Part shown: positions 1 through 9,270 of the stretch, one piece after another
Layout: every line of letters begins with the position of its first letter
Numbering within the stretch: the stretch's first letter is position 1
Assembly (NCBI GenBank): GCA_023375785.1
Contig: SZWC01002385.1
Coordinates: forward strand, 140,885 to 171,926
DNA from: Penium margaritaceum
Lineage: Eukaryota > Streptophyta > Zygnematophyceae > Desmidiales > Peniaceae
Direction: 5' to 3'
DNA: 31,042 nucleotides
Made by a program: the position numbers and the translations under genes
The notes under the pieces: model-generated
The model's input: only the letters and a program-made list of their open reading frames with translations
Told to the model about the DNA's origin: nothing
Databases searched by the model: none

Positions 1-1
<1 letters not shown>

Positions 2-38
<37 letters not shown>
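2..38. repeat. (CT)n microsatellite
   Basis: An uninterrupted CT dinucleotide run opens the window. It lies next to, or inside, the LTR tail of element H. Confidence 0.95.
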
Positions 39-42
<4 letters not shown>

Positions 43-194
43 ACTAAGCTATTGGAGCTTGTGAGACTTTGCGCATCACTCTAGCCTAACTCTTGCCATT
101 TATTGCAGCTACTTTTTTTCTAATGTGCCAGCTGATTGGACTGTTTTGCCACGTAAGTAGTAGCAAGTCTATGAGGCTTCCTAGCAGTTTCTCA
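39..194 (+). repeat. 3' end of the 5' LTR of element H
   Basis: The sequence ends in CA at 194, directly against the primer site at 195. This is how a 5' LTR meets its internal region. I could not find the matching stretch in the candidate 3' LTR (14,684-15,094), which is truncated by the gap, so the LTR identity rests on the junction alone. Confidence 0.55.
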
Positions 195-206
195 TGGTAT
201 CAAAGC
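195..206 (+). promoter_or_regulatory. Primer binding site of H, complementary to the 3' end of initiator-Met tRNA
   Basis: TGGTATCAAAGC differs by one base from TGGTATCAGAGC, the common plant copia primer site complementary to the acceptor end of initiator-Met tRNA. It lies immediately after a CA-ending LTR tail. This is the standard priming mode and contrasts with elements A, B and C in the same window. Confidence 0.85.
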
Positions 207-362
207 GGTGAGATATCACTCGATGAACTACTGAATAGAGACGCAACTCTGGTAGCAGCAGTAAGAGCTGTAGCTGAAGTTATGGTCATGGGAGGATCCA
301 CCAAGCCACCATGATTGGCCGTAGAAGATGTTGAAAAATTGCCCCTCCGCATGTCCAAGAGC

Positions 363-378
363 GGCGCCGGGAGGCGCC
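363..378. repeat. LTR hairpin 1
   Basis: GGCGCC arms surround the 4-base loop GGGA. The structure is present in all five LTRs of the family, with a one-base loop change in the middle LTR. Confidence 0.7.
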
Positions 379-591
379 GACAAGCCGCCAGAAAGTGGAA
401 ACGCCGCTCCGACGGATCTGGTGAATCAAATATTGCTCAGATCCTAAAATGGAGGATTGCCCGTCAAAGTTGACGAGTTGCTGAATCCGGTGGAAGTTGT
501 TGCGCCGGAATCGGACAAGTATCAAGGGAGATATGGCCTTCCAAAGTTGGGGTGTGCGCAGCGGCTCTGGGAGCCGGCTGCGACTCGAAAT

Positions 592-610
592 CCGGTCGAT
601 AATCGACCGG
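592..610. repeat. LTR palindrome 2, perfect 9+1+9
   Basis: CCGGTCGAT and ATCGACCGG flank a single A. It is retained, with at most a base change, in the other LTRs (for example near 4843, 17,266, 22,667 and 28,056). Confidence 0.85.
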
Positions 611-666
611 ACCGAGTAACAAAAATACCATCTGGAGAAAATGCTCCGATAGGCCTGCCGAGGCGT

Positions 667-706
667 CCGGTGGATGATCCGCCTGATCAGGTGGATCATC
701 CACCGG
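667..706. repeat. LTR palindrome 3, 40 bp, near perfect
   Basis: Arms CCGGTGGATGATCC and GGATCATCCACCGG are exact reverse complements. They enclose a second perfect palindrome, CCTGATCAGG, with only one unpaired base on each side. Equivalents lie near 4909, 17,171, 22,571 and 27,959. The arms are conserved, while the centre varies. Confidence 0.92.
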
Positions 707-930
707 ATCCAGTAGTGCAGGTTGTTACTGAGGGACTTGGCCAAAATCCTGGCTCGACGTCCGAAACTCAGTAGTACGTATTGTTACTCGGGGACTTGGT
801 CAAAATTCTGACTGCAGGTCCACGGACAGGTTTCGAACCTCGTCACACCCTATCACCAAACACGGCCCAAAAGTGGGTAGGGTGCGTGGAAACAGTGCAG
901 GGGACCCCCACACCACGTGCAATGGGATGT

Positions 931-948
931 GCGCCTTGGGAAAGGCGC
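931..948. repeat. LTR hairpin 4
   Basis: GCGCCTT and AAGGCGC pair around a 4-base GGGA loop. It recurs in the other LTRs; the arm is altered by one base in the LTR at 27,376-28,335. Confidence 0.75.
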
Positions 949-1091
949 TTCGCACGTGAACAGAGGCGCCACAGCGAGTGGCGGCGTCAGGCTTTTGTGG
1001 TGGGTGAGACCTGCGCTTTGACAAGCATAACTTGAGCTACGCTTGGCCAAATCGCGCGCCATTTGGTGCGTTGGAAAGCTCATGACTAGCC

Positions 1092-1099
1092 ATATAAAT
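1092..1099 (+). promoter_or_regulatory. Candidate TATA box of the A 5' LTR
   Basis: ATATAAAT is followed by TATAAAT in the corresponding place of the 3' LTR (5326-5332) and by the reverse complement ATTTATA in the - strand LTRs (for example 27,565-27,571). It sits about 210 bp before the LTR end, a plausible place for the RNA polymerase II start of the genomic transcript. Confidence 0.55.
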
Positions 1100-1306
1100 T
1101 CTGTATTCATGTCTATGTTCAAATAGTAACGCAAAACAATGTTATTCCCTTCGTTAACTGACTTTCTCTAAATTCCTGCTCACATAGCGTGAGGCGACCA
1201 GAAAGCTCACGCTCAGTCTCAGATTCGCCCAAAACAGTAGACGTGAACCACTAGAGACGATCGGACAAACGTCGGGACCGCACCACGTGGATCTCATCCT
1301 GACAAA

Positions 1307-1321
1307 GGGTTATGGGCCCAC
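1307..1321 (+). promoter_or_regulatory. Half-tRNA type primer binding site of element A
   Basis: Two bases after the LTR end, GGGTTATGGGCCCAC is complementary to the anticodon arm (GUGGGCCCAUAACCC) of plant initiator-Met tRNA as I remember that sequence. It is identical in A, B and C even though their LTRs and coding regions have diverged. Priming from an internally cleaved initiator-Met tRNA is established for Drosophila copia and yeast Ty5; here it is inferred from complementarity. Confidence 0.7.
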
Positions 1322-1425
1322 AGGTCTGAACGCCTCCAACGTTCACGTCTTCCGCAGCGCACGGGATCGTCATCTTGGACGTCGCCGTGAAGTTCTGAGA
1401 ACTCGTCAGAGTAGCAGCTGCGCAC

Positions 1426-4400
1426 ATGGTACAGAAAGAGACGCAGCCCATTCAGAAGTATGCGGACGGCCCGGGCTTTGGGCTATGGAGGTGGCAGTTC
1501 GAGCTGCACCTCTCGCATAAGGGGCTGCTGGACGTCATGTTGGGAAAGGAGGTGCTCACAGAGGCAACTGCTACGGACGTAGAGAAGCAGGCCTTCGAAA
1601 AGAAGAACACAGAGGCGCTCATGCTCCTGGTGTCCGGGACAGCCGAGTCGCAGTGGGGCTACTTCCAAGGCTGCAAGCTTGGCAAAAGCTTTGCGCCATC
1701 CACCAATCCAAATCGCTCACAAACAAAATCTTCACGATGAAGCGACTCCTCACGGTGAGAATCGAACGGCGGTTTGAGATACTTCATCACCTTCATTGAC
1801 GACTGCAGCAGGAAGCTCTACGTGTACTTCATGAAGCGGAAAGGAGAGGTCATGGACCGACTGAAGGAGTACGTCACAGCGCTGGAGAGGCAGACTTGCC
1901 GGAAGGTCAGAGCGCTACACAGCGACAATGGCGGAGGGTACATGGGCTGCAACGGATGGATGAAGCAGCAGGGCATCAAGTTGGAACCCACTATGCCGTA
2001 CTCGCCATAGTCTAACGAAGTGGCGGAGCGGGCAAACCAAACGCTGCTCAACATGGTGCGCACCTTGCTTGTGGATGCGGGGTTGCCGCGAGGTTTCTGG
2101 GCGGAGGCTGTGCGTACAGCAAGCTACACCATCAACCTCACCTCAATAGCGGTGCTGAAGGGTAAGGGCGGTTGGAAGACGCCGCAGGAGGTTTGGAGCA
2201 GGTGCAAGCCAAACGTGGCGCACCTGAAGGTGTTCAGGTGCAAGGCGCACGTGATGGTGCAGGCGGCGCAACGACGCGACAGCAAGCTGGAACCGTGGGC
2301 GAAGCTGTGCTTCATCCTCGGCTACGAGAGCGCGCAAAAGGCGTATCGGCTCTAGGATCCATGCACGCAAGAGATCATCCACAACCGTGATGTCGAGTTT
2401 GACGAGCAGGAGAGCTTCAGCAGCAGCAGCAAGGACATGAGCATCGGGAACACTCCAAAACAGGGGGAGTGGTTCCAGCTCCTTGACTATGAGGAGGAGC
2501 CGGCGGACGCGGAGGTCAATGATGTGGCGTCGGAGCGCGGCGGTGCAGCAGGTGCAGCAGCCGACGAGGAGGACTCCGACAACGATGCAGCTGGGCTGGA
2601 GGTCCGGCGGAATGATCCGTCGAAGGAGGCACCGCAGGTGCCGAAGCGTGCACTCCCGGCGGAGTTCGCGTCGGGCGTCGGAGAAAAATCCTCCGAACGT
2701 GCCGCCCGTCCGGTTGATGGTTTAACGCAGTGGGAAGAGTCCTCGGGCAGCCGTCTGGTCGATGATTCACCGGAGCGGGCAGAGTCGGAAGGATCGTAGC
2801 AGAGCAACGAGACGCCACCAAGACTGCTGCGTCGCAGCGGAAGGCAGCGGAAGAGCGGGGAAGCGTTTCGACGTAGGCACCGGTCGATCGATCGGCATGA
2901 CGCGGTGCATGCTGGCTGCATCAACGGAACCGACGACCGTGCAAGAGGCGCCTGCGCGGCCCAAGCAGGAGCAGTGGGACACCGCCATCAAGTCGAAGTT
3001 GGGGTCCATTGCTGAAAACGACTCGTGGCAGCTGGTTGACAAGCCAAAAGATGCCAAGGCCATCGGCTCCAAGTGGGTCTTCAAGACCAAGTTCACGAAG
3101 GAAGGTGTGGTTGAAAAGTACAAGGCGCGGCTCGTGGCAAAGGGGTACGCATAGCGTAAGGGCAAACACTATGTTGAGACCTTCGCCCCCGTCGCCAAGT
3201 TCACAAGCATCCGGGCGATCCTTGCGGTGGCTGCCGCGAAGGACATGGAGCTCCACCAAATGGACGTAAAGACGGCCTTCCTCAACGGCATCATCGAAAA
3301 AGAAATCATGGAGGTGCCAGAGGGGGTGGAGGCGCCGAAGGGCAAGGTGTGCAAGTTGCGGAAGTCCTTGTACGGGCTAAAACAATCACCCCGATGCTGG
3401 TACCAATAGATGGACAGCTTCATGGCACAACTCGGCTTCAAGCGCTGTGAGGCGGATCATAGTGTGTACGTGCGACGCAGCAAGAAGCTCCATCAGATTG
3501 TCGCACTCTACGTGGATGATCTGATCTTGTGCTCCTCAGACCTGCCGAGCCTACAGCAGCTGAAAGTGCAGCTGAGCAGTAGGTTCTAGATGTCGGACAT
3601 GGGAGAGCTGGAGTTCTACCTTGGGGTGAGCATTACGCGAAACCAGAGGGCGTGCATGCTCGAGCTGGGGCAGGCCAAATACGTGGCCGAGGTGCTGAAG
3701 CGGTACGGCATGGAGGACTGCAAAACAATGTGCAGTCCTATCTCCACGACCTGTGAACTGAGTGCGGCAATGGCACCGCAAACAAAAGAAGAGCGGGAGG
3801 ACATGGCAGGGGTGCCGTACCAATTGGCGCTGAGCAGCCTCATGTACGCCATGGTGGCTACTCGACCGGACCTGGCCTACGCGGTTGGCCAAGTGAGCAG
3901 GTACGTGGCCGATCCAGGGCCACTACACTGGCAGGCGGTCAAGCGCATCCTCCGCTACCTGCAGGCGACGCGGCACGCGCGCCAGAGGTTCGACGGCAAG
4001 GGGCGGGCGGACCCCTTGAGTCTGGTCTGCTACACGGATGTAGAATACGCTGGGGATGTGGACAAGCGGAAGTCCACATCTGGATACGTGTTCTTCCTCG
4101 CGGGTGTAGTGGTCTAGTGGTGCAGCAGGAAGCAAGACTGCGTTGCCACCTCCACAGTGGAAGCAGAGGATATCGCGCTGGCTGAGGCGGTCAAGAGGCG
4201 GTGTGGCTCCGCAGGTTGCTGGGGGAGCTGGGTGTGCCACAGCTGGAGCCTACGGTGGTGCAAGAGGACAACACCGGCTCCATCTCGCTGACCAACAACC
4301 TGACGCAACACAGGACGACAAAGCACATCGACGTGCATTATCACAATGCACGGGACATGGTCGAGAAGGGGCAGGTGGTGCTACAGCACTGCAGCACGCA

Positions 4401-4518
4401 CAACATGCTTGCGGATTGCTTGACCAAGGCGCAACCCGCGGACCGGCACGCGATGAGAGTGGCCGGACTTGGGATGACCAGCTATGATGGGCTGGAGGAC
4501 GCAGCGGAAGATGAGTGA
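1426..4518 (+). pseudogene. Element A gag-pol polyprotein, decayed
   Basis: Start and end were set by alignment with the C copy: ATG at 1426 and stop at 4516-4518. The gag N-terminus is readable to about 1678, then a 13-bp deletion between AAGCT repeats shifts the frame. A deletion of about 1.15 kb near 1768 then joins gag (around C residue 118) to integrase (around C residue 503), removing the zinc knuckle, the protease and the first integrase Asp. The second integrase Asp (SDNGG) and the VAER motif remain. RT keeps YVDD (3509-3520), and RNase H keeps YTD and most of its C-terminal motifs. Seven in-frame stops follow the deletion (2008, 2353, 2797, 3152, 3407, 3587, 4115), plus frameshifts near 2840 and 4195 and loss of one Tyr codon near 3307. 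It cannot be functional. Confidence 0.93.
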
Positions 4519-4550
4519 GAGCAAGCAGGAGCAGCGGGCATGGAAGGTGC

Positions 4551-4561
4551 AAGGGGGAGAA
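4551..4561 (+). promoter_or_regulatory. Polypurine tract of element A
   Basis: AAGGGGGAGAA lies immediately before the 3' LTR TG. This is the usual plus-strand DNA primer. The same tract appears on the - strand in B (17,547-17,557) and C (22,949-22,959). Confidence 0.9.
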
Positions 4562-5537
4562 TGTTGAAAAATTGCCCCTCCGCATGCCCAAGAGCGGCGC
4601 CGGGAGGCGCCGACGAGCCGCCAAAAAGTGGAAACGCCACTCCGACGGATCTGGCGACTCAAAGATTACTCGGATCCAAAAATGGAGGATTGCCTGTCAA
4701 AGTTGACGAGTCCGTGAATCCGGTGGGAGTTGTTTCACCGGAATCGGACAAGTATTGAGGGAGATATGGCCTTCCAAAGTTGGGGTGTGCGCAGCGGCTC
4801 TGGGAGCCGGCTGCGACTCGAAATCCGGTCGATAATCGACCGGACCGAGTAAAAAAAATACCATCTGGAGAAAATGCTCCGATAGGCCTGCCGAGGCATC
4901 TGGTGGATGATCCGCCTGATCATGTGGATCATCCACCGGATCCAGTAGTGCAGGTTGTTACTGAGGGACTTGGCCAAAATCCTGGCTCGACGTCCGAAAC
5001 TCAGTAGTACGTTTTGTTACTCGGGGACTTCGTCAAAATTCTGACTGCAGGTCCACGGACAGGTTTCGAACCTCATCACACCCCATCACCAAACACGACC
5101 CAAAAGTGGATAGGGTGCGTGGAAACAGTGCTGGGGACCCCCACACCATGTGCAATGGGATATGCGCCTTGGGAAAGGCGCTTCGCACGTGAACGAAGGC
5201 GCCACGGCAAGTGGCGGAGTCAGGCTTCTGTGGTGGGTGAGACCTGCGCTTCGGCAAGCATAACTTCAGCTACGCTTGGCGGAATCGCGCGCGGTTTAGT
5301 GCGTTGGAAAGCTCATGACTAGCCCTATAAATGTTGTGATAATGTCTTTGTTAAAATACCAACGCAAAACGACGTTATTCCCTCCTCAAACTGACTGTCT
5401 CTGAATTCCTGCTCACATAGTGTGAGGCGACCAGAAAGCTCACGCTCAGTCTCAGATTCGCCCAGAACAGTTGACGTGAACCACTAGAGATGATCAGACA
5501 AACGTCGGGACCGCACCACGTGGATATCATCCTGACA
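4562..5537 (+). repeat. 3' LTR of element A
   Basis: The LTR is 976 bp, the same length as the 5' LTR, from TGTTGAAAAATTG to ATCCTGACA. The TATA-like TATAAAT is at 5326-5332. The 40-bp palindrome near 4909 has two arm or centre changes. The G-box nearest the LTR end is kept. Confidence 0.93.
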
Positions 5538-7182
5538 TAAGATGTCAGTAGTGGAGACACCCTTGTTACCACATCACCATGCCACCACCATTGGACAACC
5601 AAGGGTTACCCAACCCTCTCTGACAGCAGTTGGGGCACGTGATGTTGAGAAGGGATCCGTGAAGGTTCACAGCGACTTAACTCAGGTCGCACCTACTACC
5701 TCTCGGGGTCATGAGGGAGTGCTACTGTCCCATATGTCCGCCGTTTTTGACTCATTGAAGAAATCTTGCAAAACCCTATCCATCACATCCACTCCCACTA
5801 CATTTTGTGTCCTGTAGGCTCCATGAAACAAAACAACGCTCTCAGATCTATATTGCTTCCAGATTTTGGGCTGAAAAGAAAATGATGACACTTGTTACTT
5901 TTTGGGAGGTTATATTGCACAAAACTACCACCACTTCATTCAGCATCCTCTGGTGCATAATCGCTCCAAAATTTGCTTCATTTGGGCAGCCTTCACACGG
6001 ACATCATCATTGCATGTGTTGGCATCAGCAACAAACTTAAACTTGGTTGAAAATATTTTTTTGTCCAGCGTTCTGTCTCCTTGACCAACACCCACAGTTG
6101 TTGATTCCGACAACGTTGATATTGGGACCTATACTGAGCAGCACCAATGCCCCCAGTCCGTGACAAGGACAAGGGGCTACGAGACCCCTCCTCTTCCTCC
6201 TCTTCTGGCATCATGAGTCCACGATCGTAGTCACTTGCGATCGACGAGGATCGGACGTAGGATGAGATGCTCTACTAGCAGCAGCGTCAGATCAGCGTAC
6301 TACACAAAATCACGGAGTTGTTAAGGGGTCGTTCAAAGGCCTCACAAGAGACGCCAAGAGGACCTGCTGGAGCTACACCAGCCGTTCAGTATTCTTTGAG
6401 ATACCTCCACCTTGGTAAGATATTGATGAGGGCTTTGATTGATGGAAGATCATGTTTCAGGTTTGGGCCGCCTCTGAGGGTGTCTGGCCCTACTACCATA
6501 GCCATTACCAAACTCACGACACTCACCAAGTCCAGATAGCAACGAGAGTGATGTGCGGTCAACTCTACGCCATGCCGCGAGATACTGTGGTTGACTTTTG
6601 CCCTTTTTTGGATGAGATCGGGACCGGGACTGGAGCAGACCCACGCCAGGGCTTGGAGTTGGCCCTCACACTACTTGGTACAGAGACTCATGCTACAAGG
6701 ATGGCTTGACGTGAGTTCCACTCTCTTTGCCAGGGTCCCACAGAGCTTGTAGCTGAATATTGGAGACACGTCATGCGCCTTTACATGCATCTTGAGACGG
6801 GTGGCGAGACGCAGCAGTTGGTACACAACGCCATCATCATGGGGGTGCACTAGGACCACGTGAAGCTCTTTACAGCTTCGACCATCCGGCCCTCTCAGAG
6901 TTGTTGGAGTCACTACAAATGCTTCTTTGGGCTCACCGCTACTTTCTCTAGGCAACATCGGCTCACGAGGCTCCTGTACTCATCAGCACATTCCACTTGT
7001 TGTAACAATTATCACGTCATCGCCTACGCTTCTATCCAAGTTCACCAGTCCCACCTCTACCACTTCCTCCTCCTCCTCCTCCTCCTCCTCCTCCTCTACC
7101 TCGAGTGGCCAAACTCACGATGTTGCAGTGGTAGAACAAGGAAAGAAGGGGAAAAAGAGATGCGGCAAGGAACAACAATAGC
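5538..7182 (+). pseudogene. Element H gag region, N-terminal part, heavily decayed
   Basis: No long open frame survives. Short stretches read as a capsid-like region, such as a segment around 6710-6850 with the pattern QGPTELVAEYWRHVMRLYMHLE followed by a stop, in the style of retroelement gag helices. A (TCC)n tract at 7065-7096 would encode a Ser or Pro run, then comes a Lys-rich stretch (KKGKKRCGKEQQ) just before the solo LTR. A basic stretch followed by a zinc knuckle (8148-8190, beyond the solo LTR) is the usual end of gag. The capsid pattern could also suit a Ty3-type gag, so the subfamily is uncertain. Confidence 0.55.
7065..7096. repeat. (TCC)n microsatellite
   Basis: About ten TCC units, slightly impure at the end, lie within the H gag remnant. 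Confidence 0.9.
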
Positions 7183-8107
7183 TGTGAACCGAGAGGCGTC
7201 CGGTGTCACAGTCACATGCTGAGCCCTTGGGATAAACCTCCTAACTCTCAAAAACTTGGTGTGTGGGCCAACCCTTGAGATGTCGTGCCACCCTCTCCTA
7301 GCAACAAGACAGCTGCTAGGGACTGAGGTTCCCACCGTGCAACTCTCCAGGTGGTTTTTGCACCAAGGTGCGCTGCAAAAGACTTGTAGGCTCGAATGGA
7401 CGTGTGCAAGGCAATGCACAGAATTCAAGGAGGCTTGGGCAAGAAATTAATTCTTAGACTTGATAGACCAGTACAAGGCAATGTACAGAGTCTCGAGGTA
7501 AGATTTGCATGCCTAGAACAACCCCTACGCTTCCTTATGTAGCAGCCCCTATGAGCCAGCCGAGATCCCTTCGGTGCTTTGAATCCCTCGTCTGAGGTGA
7601 AATAACGCAACTAACACATGCATCATTTTTTACACATTGCGAGCTTTCCAACGCACTAAAGATCGCCTCAATCCGTGAAGAAACGACTATGTTATGGTCG
7701 TTTGAGCTCTCCACGCATGATTGTCGCTGGTAGCACCGCCAGCGGAGGTCACGGCTGCCCGAAGCGCCCTTGCTTGTGAATGCAGCTCTAGCCGCAATCC
7801 CAAAGCACCCATAGACCCCAATGAACCTTGCCTCATTTGTTAAGCATCCACCCAGGGGCGTATCAGCTGCAGTGGGTGAAAAAGTTGCTACGCCTTGCTC
7901 GGGGTCGAACCGGTACGTCTCCTGCTTTCTGGAGGTGCGCCACCCACCTTTGCACGGCCGTGTTTTTCTCTTCCCTGTACCGAATGACCCGGTTCTTAGG
8001 TTGATTTCACATGGTTTTTCACGTAGAATAAAATGGGAGCATCAACATATGCATCTGAAATCAGCATAACGACGTAGTTACCGCCTTGACCAATCGCTCC
8101 CATAACA
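7183..8107 (-). mobile_element. Solo LTR 1 of an otherwise unseen family
   Basis: The 925-bp sequence starts TGTGAACCGAG and ends CCATAACA. It is flanked by ATAGC (7178-7182) and GTAGC (8108-8112), a 5-bp duplication with one mismatch. A second, shorter copy lies at 13,176-13,919 with its own duplication, so each is an independent insertion rather than the two ends of one element. Removing it joins the H gag basic stretch to its zinc-knuckle frame. It has no coding capacity. The - orientation is inferred only from motif order shared with the A-family LTRs. Confidence 0.85.
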
Positions 8108-8560
8108 GTAGCAGCAGTCGATATGCAGTCGCAGTGGACATTCTGTCCACTGCTATAGCTGTGGAAGCACTCATCACTACACAGAGTATGAGCATCCCCT
8201 TTATTTGCCTCAGATCATGCATAACCTGCAGGCGGTGCATGTGCAGCGGATGTCCTCTAGTGAGACACGGAAGAGTCGCATTGCGCCCATGACTGCAGGA
8301 GACGTAGCCGCTTCACCAGACAATAGTGGTGATATGGACCCTCAAGATTGCATGATCAAAGAGCTTCTTCAGCTGCTGGCCCTTTATCCTCGAGGATGTA
8401 CGAGTGTATTATCACAACCGAGTGGTTCCCAAAGAGCTTGTCCTACTGTGTCTGTTTCCGATGACGATTCTTGTGAGGCAGCTAAGTCGGCTCGTCATGG
8501 ACCTGACAATACCAACTAGCTTGACTAGTCACAGGTATGTGCTATTTGTCATTGTCTCGA
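8108..8560 (+). pseudogene. Element H gag C-terminus with degenerate zinc knuckle
   Basis: Read in the frame that continues from before the solo LTR, 8148-8190 gives HCYSCGSTHHYTEYEH. The first Cys, second Cys and the His of a CX2CX4HX4C knuckle are in place but the last Cys is replaced. A further open stretch runs to 8519. The knuckle normally binds packaged RNA. The break at the preceding solo LTR and an in-frame TAG just before it show decay. Confidence 0.6.
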
Positions 8561-8599
8561 GCCCTTTGTTTCACATCCAGCAGAGGCATAATTTTTTGT

Positions 8600-9270
8600 G
8601 GCATGTTGTATAGTGTCGAAGACTGGTCCTGAGCCGAGTGGCACCTATATCACTGACTTTGGTATCACCCATCTCATGACTTGTCGTCATAGTGACTTTG
8701 TCGCGCTCGGTTCTGTTGCGTCTGTTCAGTCCGGTTGCACAGGGTCCGGTCACTAGTCGTCTATGAAGGGAGTTGGGGCTGTGTAGTTTGATGGTTTGGG
8801 TGGCCCCTTGTATGTTTCCTATGTGCTCTTTGTCCCTCCTCTTGAGCTCAACCTGCTCACTGTTTTTGCTTGTACCAAGATGGCTCTCTTTGTTGAGCAC
8901 TCCTCCGAATCTACCGCTGTGACTGCTCTTGACACTCGTGCCATTGTTCTTTGTGCCTTAGTTGTCAATGACTAGCATCGTGGGTCTCGTACCACTTCCT
9001 CTGCCTTCTCTCCCTCATCTGCATCTATACGTGTGTTTTTCACTGGTGTTCTCTCTCTTGAACACCAGTATCTGCTACATCACCGAGTCAGCTCAGACAC
9101 TATGTCCAAGCTCATTCGGACTCAGCCAACCCTTGGTCTTGACCCAGCTTCCTTCGAAAAGCCGCCCAAGACCGATTGTCTCTTTTGTACTCAGGGTAAG
9201 ATGCATCACTGCACTTATCCTGACTCCATTTCCCGAACACTACATCTGCTTGAGTTGGTTCACTAAGAAA
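8600..9270 (+). pseudogene. Element H protease and pre-integrase region
   Basis: Near 8636-8680 the reading SGTYITDFGITHLMTC resembles the copia protease active-site segment (D-S/T-G followed by a small residue and HM), with Phe in place of Ser/Thr. Several stops follow. From about 9080 the pre-integrase zinc-binding segment is readable: HH near its start, then DCLFCTQGKMHH carrying the CX2C pair. It leads into integrase with LLELVH. Confidence 0.6.

Larger units (their letters stand above)
329..1304 (+). repeat. 5' LTR of element A
   Basis: The LTR is 976 bp and bounded by TG and CA. It contains a TATA-like ATATAAAT at 1092-1099, CACGTG G-boxes at 914-919, 953-958 and 1284-1289, a 59-bp-period internal duplication starting at 722 and 781, and several palindromes annotated separately. 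Against the 3' LTR I count about 19 differences in the first 200 bp but only about 5 in the next 240 bp, which holds the two large palindromes. Confidence 0.93.
329..5537 (+). mobile_element. Element A: full-length decayed copia retrotransposon inserted in H
   Basis: The element runs from TGTTGAAAAATTG to ATCCTGACA, with two 976-bp LTRs (329-1304 and 4562-5537) and a 3,257-bp internal region. The 5 bp before it (GAAGA, 324-328) and after it (TAAGA, 5538-5542) fit a target duplication with one mismatch. It belongs to the same family as B and C but is about 1.17 kb shorter inside, mainly because a deletion removes late gag, protease and early integrase. It landed in the leader of H, between the H primer site and the H gag. 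Confidence 0.93.

Noticed and set aside
820-850. tRNA gene or Pol III promoter in the LTR (GGTTTCGAACC, a B-box-like palindrome)
   Set aside because: No A box at the right distance and no cloverleaf could be drawn around it; retained only as a motif in the cross-family LTR comparison.
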